From: Nematostella vectensis
Taxonomy: Eukaryota > Cnidaria > Anthozoa > Actiniaria > Edwardsiidae
Assembly (NCBI RefSeq): GCF_932526225.1
Contig: NC_064042.1
Location: 3,455,001 to 3,519,000 of the forward strand
Length of the DNA stretch: 64,000 nucleotides
Direction of reading: 5' to 3'
Each line of letters begins with the position of its first letter. Position 1 is the stretch's first letter. Positions 10,496 to 20,890 of this stretch are shown here, piece by piece. The notes under the pieces are model-generated. The model saw only the letters and a program-made list of their open reading frames with translations, was not told the origin of the DNA and did no database searches. Made by a program: the position numbers and the translations under genes.

Positions 10496-13400
10496 GCGTT
10501 CCAAGTCAGACTTGTATATGCCAATGACATCGTAACTTTGGTGATGCCAGTAGCCATTTGGTTTCCTATTGAACTGATGTACACCACAGCCCAGTTGATA
10601 GGGAACTGGCGCGAAGACCATGCGACCACGAATGCAATGCTAAGACGAGACAAATAGTAGAATGTGCTTTTACCTTTCATTTATAATACCTCTTGCAATG
10701 CGGCTCTTCTGGATTCGTCATGCTAAGCGGCGCTTGGGGGCTTAAAAGCCGCGCCTAGCATGACGAATTCAGAAAGACTGCGCTACAGGTGCATACCCAG
10801 GGTTGGTAAAGGGCTGTTGCGCAGTCAAAGGTATTTTATGAAAAATGATAGTATTTAACACATTGACCCCTGAACCGGCCTGTACCGGCTTTGGGAAGTA
10901 CCCACAACCCAAAAAATTCATAAATTCAAAATAAACACAACAAGATGAAGATACTCAGGCATCAGTCTAAGGGATAAATGGTCTTGCAAATATGCATCCA
11001 ACCAAGGTGTTGGCATCTACTCTTAAGCCAAATAATAGCACAGGTTCTTTGACAAATCTCAAATCGAACAAGGAGAGAAAAGCAGAATCACCCCTCTCAA
11101 TAAAACGCTCAAAATACCATACAAGGGAGAGAGATCAGCAAACACAGCTCAAGACACAAATAGATACCTTTATTCTGATCCTCCAGGTACATTTCCTTGG
11201 CCTCAAAACACAATGCCCATTCCTTGAAGGATTGTACAACCACGAAAATATGTTTACGTATTGCAAAGCATTCTGGGAGATACAGGGGAAAATTCACGAG
11301 GGGAGGGCCAGTCAACACTCCTCTCCCCAAAGTCAGATGGTTTTTTATAAGTCTTTTCACCCCGAAGCCAAACAAATCAATTCCAGGCCATACAGACCCA
11401 GAATAGCAGTGTAAACAATTTTGCAATCAATTTGGTTTCAGAAAAGACACCATTTAGGAGAGCTGTGGTGATTCATTAGAAAATTATTTTCTCATCCGGG
11501 CAAAGCCAAACAAGAAAAAATCATCATGAATCCACCTTTGCTTGCAAATATCCATAAGCAAGGCACTCAATTATGCCCCAAAAGACTTCATGATGTCCTG
11601 AGACACTCTCCTAATATGCTCATAGCTGTATTTTTTTATGAAAAATACAAGCAACCATCAACTTGTGCTGGCTTCAGCACATCGACGAGGGATTAAAAGT
11701 GGGGACCGCAAAGCACTGTTGGAAAGCTTGGATACCGCTGACTAGGTGCAGCTGTGTTTGACTTTGACGGGCTGTATAAAACTCAGAATAGGGGGGGGGG
11801 GAGGTATCTGTTTTCAGTCTGTTTTTTGTAAATTCAGCTCCAAAAAAGCCAGGAGTCAATGGGTTAAGGATCCATAAAAAATCGAGGTGACACTTATGGG
11901 GGCCAATAGGAAGGTGCGCGCGCACCCTGCGTAACCCCGGTGTAGGCGCCTGACGACATCAGTACCTCGATAAAAAGTGCACCATGCTGTTAACAAACAT
12001 CGATAAAAGATTATCCTGGGAAAGAGTTTCCTGCTTTCATATCCCCCACTACAAGTTGATAAAATACAGTGTGGGACAGGACATCCTTATCCGTGGGCTG
12101 GTGGGTACCTTATCCGTGAAAAACAAGTCACCCGGTGATCTGACCTCTATACGGACACGGGCAATTTGACCCGTGAGATACAAAGCTAAACTATTGGGCC
12201 AAAGAAGTCAGCTCATTGCAGTTACAGCTGTTACTGTAGTAGCTACGATAAATCGTAAATGCTCTTAGGTTGTGTCTCGACCTAGTTATTTATTGCTAGT
12301 GATTGACAAGTGCATATTGTCGCACCAAGGACCTTGCTGCATCATGCCACATATAAGGGAGAGGGGGGGGGGTACATTATTTAACAGATGTTTGGGGGAG
12401 GGTTTATTTGATACAGGGTTTAGTGGAGGGCCTTATTTTTTTAACAGGTATTCTGATTTATTTCCGAGCCTCCTAAAAGTCTGGAAATTTCAAAATTGTT
12501 CTGGGGAGAACTTCAGACCCCATACAAAGTATAAATGAACGTGATACGCCTTTTGGTTACACTTTCGTAAATTTCGTCTCGCTGGCCTTGAAAATCATTA
12601 TCCCATAAAGTTTGGCCTCCACCTTTTTTATCGTTTTCTGTTTTGGTTATATTAACTTCAATCACTGAATTTACGAATTTCGATTCATGTCAAATTCCCC
12701 CCCTCCATAATAACTTTTTAGTGATATGAAAAGATGTTTAAATAAGATTTTAGTTTGGAAGGAGCTAATGATGATGTTTTCTATTTAGGTTTTAACAATA
12801 GTAAGCATTTCATAATTTGAAAATAGCAAAATTTTAACGGGGGAGCATATCCCCAGTACCCCTATACAATATTATTTACCCCTTTATAAAATCCGCTCGA
12901 AATAAACTTTTCTCCTGGCTTGGTTAAAGGGCAGATCTGTCGGCCTTTTATGTGCATGTCTAAGTTAGCCCCCCCCCCCCCCCCCGTACACACACACACA
13001 TAAACAAAAATTTTACCTTTTTTGTTATGGGGAGGGTCTTAATTTTTGTTCGCCTTTTTGGGGGAGGGTCACCATTTTTGTGCTTTAGATTGGGGTGGGG
13101 TAGAAATGTTTGAACCAGAAAAAAAGCCCTACCCCCGATAAATAATATAGTAAATTTGTTACGATGTTTCAGCATGCAGAAAAATAATTCGCTTGAAAGT
13201 CTTTCCAAAACAAGACAATATCCACCCTGGAACTTTTGGTCTCTAAACTTAATGCCCTAGCCTAGGGAATTACCTTACCTTTCTAGTGTCTTCGAAAATA
13301 GATTCTGGGATGTCATATGCGACATCATACGTCAATATAATTGGATCATTCCCCTTAGCCAATCCCACTCCAGCATCAAAACCACGTGACCACTCTTCAT

Positions 13401-16400
13401 TTCTGCTCACGTCTATCACAGAATACCGATCTAAAGATGTCTCCTGAACCAATGAAGCGACTCCTAGACCACTTGAACTCATGTCTACGAATACAACATG
13501 CATGTCCACTTCTAAAGTCCTTTCATAAATTGCCCCAAGCTTATCGATGAAGAGTTTCAGAAATTTTGTCTGGTGTTTGAGCACTAGTATAAGATTGACG
13601 GTTACATCCCGTCGCCATGTCAAAGAGTGCGGGTAGCACAGTGCACTGTCGTTGGGCGCGTGGATGTAGTCGACTACTCGTTCTGTGTAGTCCAGGCCGT
13701 CTACCTCTAGGTCTATCTCTAGAAGGTACAAGGCACCCTGGGCGTGGTCCAAGGGGAAGCGCTCTAGGCTATACAGCCTTCTGCACTTGTACTTTCTGAT
13801 AAGAAAAAAAAAGTAGCTAAATTCTGATGATAAGAGCCCACTCGAACAAACAACAAAAAAGTCAAAGGACAAAAAGCCAATGAAGTAAGACACACTACCA
13901 TTACCTATCATGATATTCTAAAACGTGTTTTTAAGGTATATTTTTTCAAATAATTGATTAGTATTGATGTCCAATACAATTTTGAGTTCCATTCTCGTTG
14001 CATAATAATTACATGATCAGGTTAGATATTTCATGTAATTCGAGGTTGGACGGCCCCCTGGTTATTGGGGGTTCGATTAAAATAATGCATAAAGGAATAG
14101 ATATGTTAACGAGCTAGCAGGATGTTCGATTCACGTTGTTGGTATTTGTCAGCTTCGGGTTATCAAAGGTAGTTATTAACAGATTTTAAAGACTCTAAAC
14201 CGCTTGCATGATGCTATTGTTTTGGCTTTGAATTGAATACTAAAATATCTTACCCTGTTTCGACATTTTGGCAAATATAGTTATCAGGTTATCAGCGGGA
14301 AGGGGGGGAGGCTTGGAAGAACTCCGCTCCCCCTACTCGACTGAAAGGTCCGCTCTAATCTAGGATGTTTAAGTGCCAATATGGGGTAGTACAAGCTCCC
14401 TAAGAGAAAATGGTCCGCTTAATGTTTAAACGACCCCCCCCCCCCCCCTCACAAATTTTCCAAACTCAACAACCGCGAAAATACATCTTGTAAATGAGAG
14501 ATTAGCTCCTTATACGATCTTTAGAAAATATCCGCTGACCGCTTGTATTAGGGTAAACACTTGACAATAACCTGTGTTGCATTGTCAGAAATCTGAATTA
14601 CGTCCAGGGAAAACACCAAACTACCAGCATGAAACGATGGGTGAAAACCACGGTTGTTGCTCTCCTTGTGTTTGTCCTTGTAGTAATCGGTATGTTGGTG
14701 TTTGTGGCAGTCGAGAAAGAGCAGAAATTAACATACGGGGATTCTTTCGACCTCTGTATGCAGACGATAACTACGATAGGTGCGTAATTCAAGATTACTA
14801 GCCTACACTTGAATCATAGACATACGTATTTACACCTGGTAAAACAAAATTTCATGTCGTAAAGTTTTCAGGAAATCGTTATTCTTGTAGAAGTGTTACA
14901 TTTCCCCTGCTATTGCTAAATTCAAATTCAATTCAATAGATTGATGTGTTATGATGTTACTTGCACCATTATCTTTCAATATTGGTTTTCTTATATTAGG
15001 TCTTGTGCATAAAACGTATTTACACCTTGTAAAACAAAATTTCATGTCGTAAAGTTTTCAGGAAATCGTAATTCTTGTAGAAGTGTTACATTTCCCCTGC
15101 TTTTGCTAAATTCAAATTCAATTCAATATATTGATGTGTTATGATGTTACTTGCACCCATTATCTTTCAATATTGGTTTTCTTATATAAGGTCTTGTGCA
15201 TAAAACGGTTAACAGTCACTTCGTCCACAAACCGTGTCGCCCACAACCAACTCTCCCACAAATTGAGTCAACTCGTCCACAAGTACAGTCAACTCGTCCA
15301 CAAAAATAGAGTCAATTCGTCCACACATAGTTTTCACAAAAAATGTAGCCTAGTAGCATAAGTGTTTCATATAAAAGCGTCCAACTGTGAAAAAGAGAGT
15401 CTTTTTATAACTTGATATGCACAGTTTTTCACAACGCCAATTCGACATAAAACATTGCATTAAAACGAACCCTTCCGAAACCCTACGTAACTAGAACTGA
15501 ATTAATCGTGTAGTTATTTTTATGCGATTTCAGCGAAGCGGCTAAGATTAGCAATGTCTTTTACGCCGCTACGAGACCGTTGTGTTGTTTAACAAGAAAA
15601 CACTGCCGACACAAATTCGACACGAAAATTTCGCTCTTTTTCCTTTAATTTATCACGAACCCCTACGCTACTTGCACGGAATTAATCCCTGGAATAAGTA
15701 GATTAAGGATTGTTTAGTTATTTTTGTGCTATTCCAGTGATGCGGCTAAGATTAGTAATTTCTTTCACTCCGCTTCGAGACCGTTGTGTTGTTTAACAAG
15801 AAAACACTGCTGACACAAATTCAACACGAAACTTTCGCTCTTATTCCTTTAATACATCACAAACCCCTACGTAACTAGAACCGAATTAATCCCTGGAATA
15901 CGTAGATTAAGGATTGTGTAGTTATTTTTGTGCGATTTCAGTGATGCGGCTAAGATAAGTAATTTCTTTCACGCCGCTTCGAGAGCGTTGTGTTGTTTAA
16001 CAAGAAAACATTGCCGACACAAATTAAACACGAAAATTTCCCTCTTATTCCTTCAATACAGTTGAAGCTCTTGTAAGCGACCACCTTGGTAACTGAAAAT
16101 TGTGGTTAACAACGGAGCTGGTCTTTTACGAGAGCTTGCTCTCATAAGCGACCACTGGGCGCCAAAAACTTGAACAATAGGAGCTTAATTAAAATGGAAT
16201 CTAAAAGTTATCGTGATAATAACAACGCTGTAATATTTTGGTTTATTGCTTGATTTTAATGAAAAAATTTAGCTGAAAACATCTACAAAAAGGTGCATTT
16301 CAACGGCACGCAACCACTTTTCTACGATTCATTTTTCTTTTTCCGAATATTTATACAATCCCTAATAACTGTAACTGTGAACAAAACAAACTTAAAATAA

Positions 16401-19387
16401 CTGACTCATAAATACATAGAACCATGTTGGCAAAATGTTCGCAAAACTAGATATTTAACTTATTATGTGAGTGAGTTGTTTTATTAGCAATTAATTCATC
16501 GCAAAGTAGCTCGTTATGCCTTATTAAAAATCGACCCCTGTCACCTGTCTGCCAATTTGAAAGGTTTTTTTGTTCTCTCTAAGCTTTATCTCAAGAATCT
16601 ATTGAATGCAAAAGGCAAAATAGATTAATGCAAATTATCTACCTTTGAAGCTAGTATTTCATTTTGAACGACATTTTCCACTACGATCTCTTTCCTAAAT
16701 TGTCATGATTAAGTCGATCGTAAGAATCGGAGCTGCATGGTTTTTCTTTTCATACATTACCGGGGACATTACCGACCCTATTTACCTATTTTACACCTGT
16801 TAAAACTGCTAATCAAAGACACCTATCGTATAAAATCTAAAAAAAAAAAAAAAAACCGGGGGATTATTGGAGAAGGCGCCATTATCGATGGAGGGAACTT
16901 TTTTTTATTTTTTGCACCACCATTTTGCCCCTTTTATCAATTGTTATGACAAAAATACATTAATCTTGTATCTATATTTCTACAGCCACTCTGTGCCTTT
17001 TGAACCGAGCAAGATTGAATTTTACCCTTGGAAATATTTTACGTTATATTGTTTATGTTTCTTAGAAAAAGGGGGCATCATATAGAGTGAGGGCTAGGAA
17101 TGGTAGAGGTGGTGTGTGATCCCAGGGGCACCGCCTATGTTTGCAAATCGGTAATTACAATTTATTACTTAGACTTTTTACTACTTTAATCCCCAGGTTT
17201 TGGCAATCATTACCCTCATACGGCCGGCGGTAGAGTCTTTTGCATCTTTTTCGCCATAATTGGAATTCCTCTCAACTTCTATTTACTCAAGCTGGTTGGC
17301 CAACACATCTTGGACGGCGAGAAACACCTAATCACGAAGTTAGAGTCACGTGTATTCCACCGAAATCCTCGATATCTACACGAAAAATGCCTCCTCGCAG
17401 GAATCCTGCTGATTATGACTCTTGTTTTCATCGGTGCTGGCATACAGGTTTCTAACTCGGGATGGAAGTTTATTGATGGAGTTTGGGCCTATGTTATAAT
17501 ATTCACAACGGTCGGGTTCGGAGATTTAATTCCTCATCACGACCAGAAAAGTAAGCTAAACATGGTGCTGTTCCTGCCTCTATATTACACACTGGGTTTA
17601 TGCGTTGTGTCAAGCACTGTGCAGGCGGCGCTTGGAGTAGTAGACTCGGTGAAAGCTGTTAAAAGTATGTTTGGCTATCGAGAAGTTGTGAACGAGAGAG
17701 AAGAGGGAACTGGTGACCAGGACGGACAGTTATGAGCGCTATCTTTATTGATATGTTGAGATCAGGTTTGCAGCACTTGTTACTGGTGCTCTGAGAGCGA
17801 AATGGTGGCGTTCGTTTAAATCGTGTAATTATCTGTTGTTTAATCCTTTTGATCTTAGGTCATCGTGTCTCGCGAAGTAAAATAGCCAAAAACCGCAAAG
17901 ATACAGTGTAATGTTGGTGATTTTGTTTAGCTTTAATCAAAGCATAAATGTTAATATTAATGTTATAATATTGTTTTTTTTTATTCGAATAAACAAATAG
18001 ATGTAATTTTTGCGTGCGTCTGTCCCCTGTTCAGATGTCGTCACAGGGTCATGAACATCTTTTTTAAATCGACCATTCGGTAAATCTGACCGGTACTCGC
18101 GAAAGCTCCAGCCTCCTTTCCTGGCACATGGCCAAGAATGGCCGAGCGAGTAGAAAGAGACTAACAGACTCAACACAGAAATGTCAGGTTTTGCAAATAG
18201 GCTTTATGAGCCCTTTATCAGCTACAATATTAGAGGCCAAGACAAGATAAGAAATCTTAAAATAACCTCCTAAAAATAGCATTTCTATACTTTATGGACC
18301 AATTCAATCGAAAAATTCGCAGCAGCTTTCCCAAATCAGCCGATGGAAATGTATGCTTAGACTTAGAGGACTAAATGGTGTCACATAGAGGCTGTATAAC
18401 TATCAATGCTTTTACTCACTTTTCAAAGACCTTTTCCAGACCATCCATAAAACGCTGCACGACATTCTTGACCTCTGCATTCTCTTTCCATTTCTCCAGC
18501 TCCCTTCCATTCTCGTCCCGATGAAGCCTTTCGACCCGTAATGCGTAAGGTGATCCCGCTTTCCCTCGGTACTTCCCACGTGGATAAAGCTCAAATGCGC
18601 AGCTAGGTAATGCAGAATTCCAGATCCACTGGGTCAGAAAAGCGACGAGGGAAAATTGTGGCAGAACCGTGGTAACCGAGGGACTCTTGGGATAGCTTTT
18701 AAGAACACTTTGAGGCAAGCTTTGGAATTGCTTATCACGTGATAAAAACACGCTGTCAATCATCGCGAGTTTCGCCTTGCCAGGCTGAAGCCACATTACT
18801 TTGACGGTATCACTGAATATTGTTTGGAAATGAAAAACTTCTATTCGGATAGAAACATCCTTGTTCAGGAACAAATCAGAAGTCATAAAAGACCCAAAGT
18901 GTTGCCCTTTTGAACGTTTCCTTGGCGTCCCTTTAGCAATAACTGTTCCCTGGCTATCATTTTTGGTCAGCCAAAGCTCTGACTGCCCCCTGGAAAATAA
19001 CCCTATCTGGTAAAAGCCAGTATCAGGTGGGTGAATATACCCGTGTATCCGCTGTGCATAGTTCCTCCCCGCGTATGTAGTTTGTGATTCAGAAATGACA
19101 TGTTGATTATCCGGGTATCTTGGAAAGTAGTTTGACGTAATAAAGTCTTTTAGGTCAGCGATGCACACGTTATACCAGATATGTGCTGCCAGTCCACCAC
19201 GTATCGTCTGTTCCTCGCTTAGTGGTGCTTGATGATTAAAGTCCACTTGGATTTGAGAGTCATTCCGGTTATGAAGACTTTGGGATACCCCTTGTAGAAA
19301 GATGGCTAGAAGGCTCGTCGCTCCGAGGAAAGCGAACAACGTCATTGAAATGTCCAAAAGTCTTAAAATACGAAAATGTCTCACCAT
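10496..19387 (-). CDS. Beta-1,4-N-acetylgalactosaminyltransferase 3/4-like, PA14 domain, 3' end not found
   Basis: Minus-strand exons 19387-18420, 13795-13279 and 10639-10496 join exactly in phase (2, then 0) and encode 543 residues, open at the C terminus. Residues about 10-32 form a type II signal anchor. Residues about 60-215 match a PA14 module (YAQRIHGYIHPPDTGFYQIGL), as in vertebrate B4GALNT3/4. The catalytic part shows NLILVLKHQTKFLKLFIDKL, then ILTYDVAYDIPESIFEDTRK, and GRMVFAPVPYQLGCG with YWHHQSYDVIGIYKSDLER, which is the chondroitin-GalNAc-transferase family pattern. The expected next exon with the WGGED and Y/H-rich segments was not found between 10495 and the window start. The usual DxD-type box reads DVA here. 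Expected role: Golgi transfer of GalNAc from UDP-GalNAc to GlcNAc-ended glycans. A potassium channel gene is nested in its 4.6-kb first intron on the other strand. Confidence 0.85.
10695..10784. mobile_element. Compact palindromic MITE
   Basis: A 90-bp near-perfect hairpin: the arm with TTCGTCATGCTAAGCGGCGC is followed within a few bases by its reverse copy GCGCCTAGCATGACGAATTC. It would fold into a long stem with a loop of about ten bases. It lies just upstream of the third exon of the minus-strand glycosyltransferase, in intron 2. Confidence 0.7.
10855..11867. mobile_element. TTAA-flanked non-autonomous DNA element, copy 1
   Basis: Bounded on both sides by TTAA, with inverted ends: CACATTGACCCCTG on the left and a reverse copy CAGGAGTCAATGGG on the right. 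About 1,013 bp. A second, shorter copy with the same left ~350 bases and the same right end lies at 24722-25235. TTAA flanks are the hallmark of piggyBac-type insertion, so a piggyBac-related MITE is the best guess. No transposase frame is present. It sits in intron 2 of the minus-strand GalNAc-transferase gene. Confidence 0.65.
12352..13130 (+). repeat. Dispersed ~0.75-kb repeat, copy 1
   Basis: The order of phrases is shared with 63236-63985: TTAACAGGTATTCTGAT, CCTCCTAAAAGTCTGGAA, GGAAGGAGCTAATGATG, TTTCTATTTAGGTTTTAACAAT, ACTTTTCTCCTGGCTTGG and TTTGAACCAGAAAAAAA. Both copies are in plus orientation and carry C or G tracts. No coding capacity is visible. It lies in intron 2 of the GalNAc-transferase gene. 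Confidence 0.75.
14291..14452. repeat. G/C-tract repeat related to the element at 47068-47229
   Basis: Shares GGCTTGGAAGAAC, GAAAGGTCCGC and the phrase AAAATGGTCCGCT followed by AAACGACCCCCC with the element in intron 14 of peptidase copy B. Ends are degraded, so its borders are approximate. Confidence 0.45.
14629..17735 (+). CDS. Two-pore-domain potassium channel without extracellular cap
   Basis: Two exons, 14629-14779 and 17197-17735, join in phase 1 and encode 229 residues. Order: M1 (about 7-28), pore 1 with filter TTIGFG (48-53), M2 with FFAIIGIPLNFYLLKL, M3 (about 115-132), pore 2 with filter TTVGFGD (154-160), M4 (about 172-197) and a short acidic tail. The single intron falls inside the first filter glycine codon, a common position in K2P genes. 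These channels carry background K+ leak at the plasma membrane as dimers. Unusual: M1 and pore 1 are separated by only about ten residues (VEKEQKLTYGDS), whereas family members have some 50-60 residues there forming the cap helices and, often, an inter-subunit cysteine. The start codon fits because only six residues precede M1. The gene lies inside intron 1 of the opposite-strand GalNAc-transferase gene. Confidence 0.85.
14824..15205 (+). repeat. Tandem duplication of a 190-bp unit
   Basis: Two nearly identical copies, 14824-15013 and 15014-about 15205, starting ACGTATTTACACCT. They lie at the 5' end of the intron of the potassium channel gene. Few mismatches separate them, so the duplication looks young. 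Confidence 0.85.
15211..15335 (+). repeat. Irregular short tandem repeat, unit about GTCAACTCGTCCACAA
   Basis: About six degenerate units of roughly 15-20 bases built around TCGTCCACAA, between the 190-bp duplication and the 204-bp array in the channel intron. Confidence 0.6.
15475..16060 (+). repeat. Three tandem units of a 204-bp repeat
   Basis: The marker TGTGTTGTTTAACAAGAAAACA recurs at 15581, 15785 and 15989, an exact 204-base period. Each unit also has CCCTACGTAACTAG, GCGGCTAAGAT and GCCGCTTCGAGA-type phrases. The first unit lacks about 24 bases after GAATTAATC. Satellite-like, within the channel intron. Confidence 0.85.
16055..16180. repeat. Mariner-like terminal sequence, direct repeat of TAAGCGACCAC
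   Basis: Begins TACAGTTGAAGCTCTTGTAAGCGACCACC and repeats CTCATAAGCGACCAC some 80 bases on. The sequence looks like a Tc1/mariner-type transposon end, but no opposite end or transposase is seen. Confidence 0.35.
17736..18419. other. 3' UTR of the channel gene and rest of the host intron
   Basis: Contains an AATAAA at 17988-17993, about 250 bases after the channel stop codon, as a probable poly(A) signal. Beyond it nothing is recognised before the splice donor of GalNAc-transferase exon 1 on the minus strand (18419-18414). Confidence 0.4.
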
Positions 19388-20630
19388 CTTTGACTTAAAA
19401 ACCTTCTTTTGCGCTAGACAATGCTTTAAATAACTGGATTTTAGTGCGATTAAAAGCCCCTATCTCTCTTCAGATTACAACAGGCGATGTAGAATACGGA
19501 ATTTTGAAGCTATGTATAGCAAAATAGAGAAAATAACATTTTTTACGTTACTCCTGTCTACCGTACCAGATTGCAAGCGCTTTAGCCTATCCTATCCCAA
19601 TGATGTGTTATCAATAATTTTCTTTCCTAGATCTAGAGTTTATACGGATAGTTTTCAGGAATTCACATACAACAGACGTCCAGTGTATACAAGCTAGTTT
19701 AATTGTTACGTTGGTTATGAACGCCTATGATTTCCCCGCCGTTGCATGGATACTAATCTTCAAAGTTGGGAATGTGAAACGAATGTAAATTAATTAGCTC
19801 TTATGCATGCTGACTAAAACTACCGTATTCATTAAGATAAATTGATTCCCAACTAGAGGCATATTTGATTTCGATAAAGCATTTTTGTTTACTTATTAAG
19901 TAGTTTTTTCGTTACTTGATTGAGTAGATAGGCTTGACCTGTTCGATAAGGCGGCGCGCTCGCTCAATTTGTTTATATTGCTTGCTAGATTTAACCAACT
20001 CATTCCGGACTGGTACGAAATTGCTAGAAGTTCTTTCGACTCTTTAAAGGCAAAATACCACAAAATAACCACAGTATAGCTGCTTGAAATAAAAATAAAC
20101 TCAATTGCCGATTTCAATGAACCATACATCTTTTTTTTTTCAAAAACAAGAAGAGAAAATAAATTTAACATGAGGCGACGCTTTTCCAAAACACTGACAT
20201 ACACAAACGAATTCGTGTGTGCTAAGAAGTAAAAAAAACATTCGAAGTTTTGGCCACACAGTGTTTTAATGGATTAAAGGGAAAATAGCATTGCTACAAG
20301 CTACTTCCCAAAATAAATAAGACAAATTAAAGGGCCTTTTTTAACCTCATCACGATTGACTTTGTTCTCGCCATTATTGCCAGTTTGCTCGCCTGCACGA
20401 TTTTCTGGAGCTTTTAAAGCGATTAAGCTGAATGTACAGCAAACCTTCCTGGAACCCAACTAGAAACGTAGTGCAGTTAATGACTTTAAAACACTGATTA
20501 GTGTCTTTTGGCATAAATAGGAACAGACACGTCAAATCAAGCTGAGATAGTAGTAGTGTTTTGCTTGCCGAGTATGTTTGAAGCTGCCCTGTCAAATATA
20601 ATGTAGAAGAATGGATGTCCTTGTCTTTAT
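19388..20630. other. Divergent intergenic region
   Basis: Lies between the start of the minus-strand GalNAc-transferase gene and the plus-strand peptidase copy A, so it should hold both promoters. I see no repeat or coding region in it and could not fix any promoter element. Confidence 0.4.
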
Positions 20631-20890
20631 GGTTACGGAAGTTTTGCTTGGCGTTTGATCCTGAACGCTTTTCGCAGTGACCACCTGTGGAATGGCGTCA
20701 CGGCAAATAGAGCTGACCAATCACGCTCGACTTTCATTCCAAGTCATTAAACAGATATATCGACTGTTGTCATAAACTTGGAAAAGAAACTATGGAGAGA
20801 TATTGAATAAACTCCAATTGTTCATGATATCACCAGAAGAAGGATTTTGGTAATTTAATTCAAAGCAAGATCTACAACTATTTCTGCAAG
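20631..20890 (+). promoter_or_regulatory. Duplicated promoter/5' UTR block of peptidase copy A
   Basis: About 260 bases immediately before the start codon are nearly the same as 40210-40477 before copy B, including TTTTGCTTGGCGTTTGATCCTGA, CACCTGTGGAATGGCGTCACGG and GAAACTATGGAGAGATATTGAATAAA. Conservation stops upstream, which marks the left border of the duplicated unit. Exact core-promoter elements were not resolved. Confidence 0.65.

Noticed and set aside
11109-11426. Open frames on both strands at about 11.0-11.4 kb
   Set aside because: They lie inside the TTAA-flanked repeat and have no recognisable domain.
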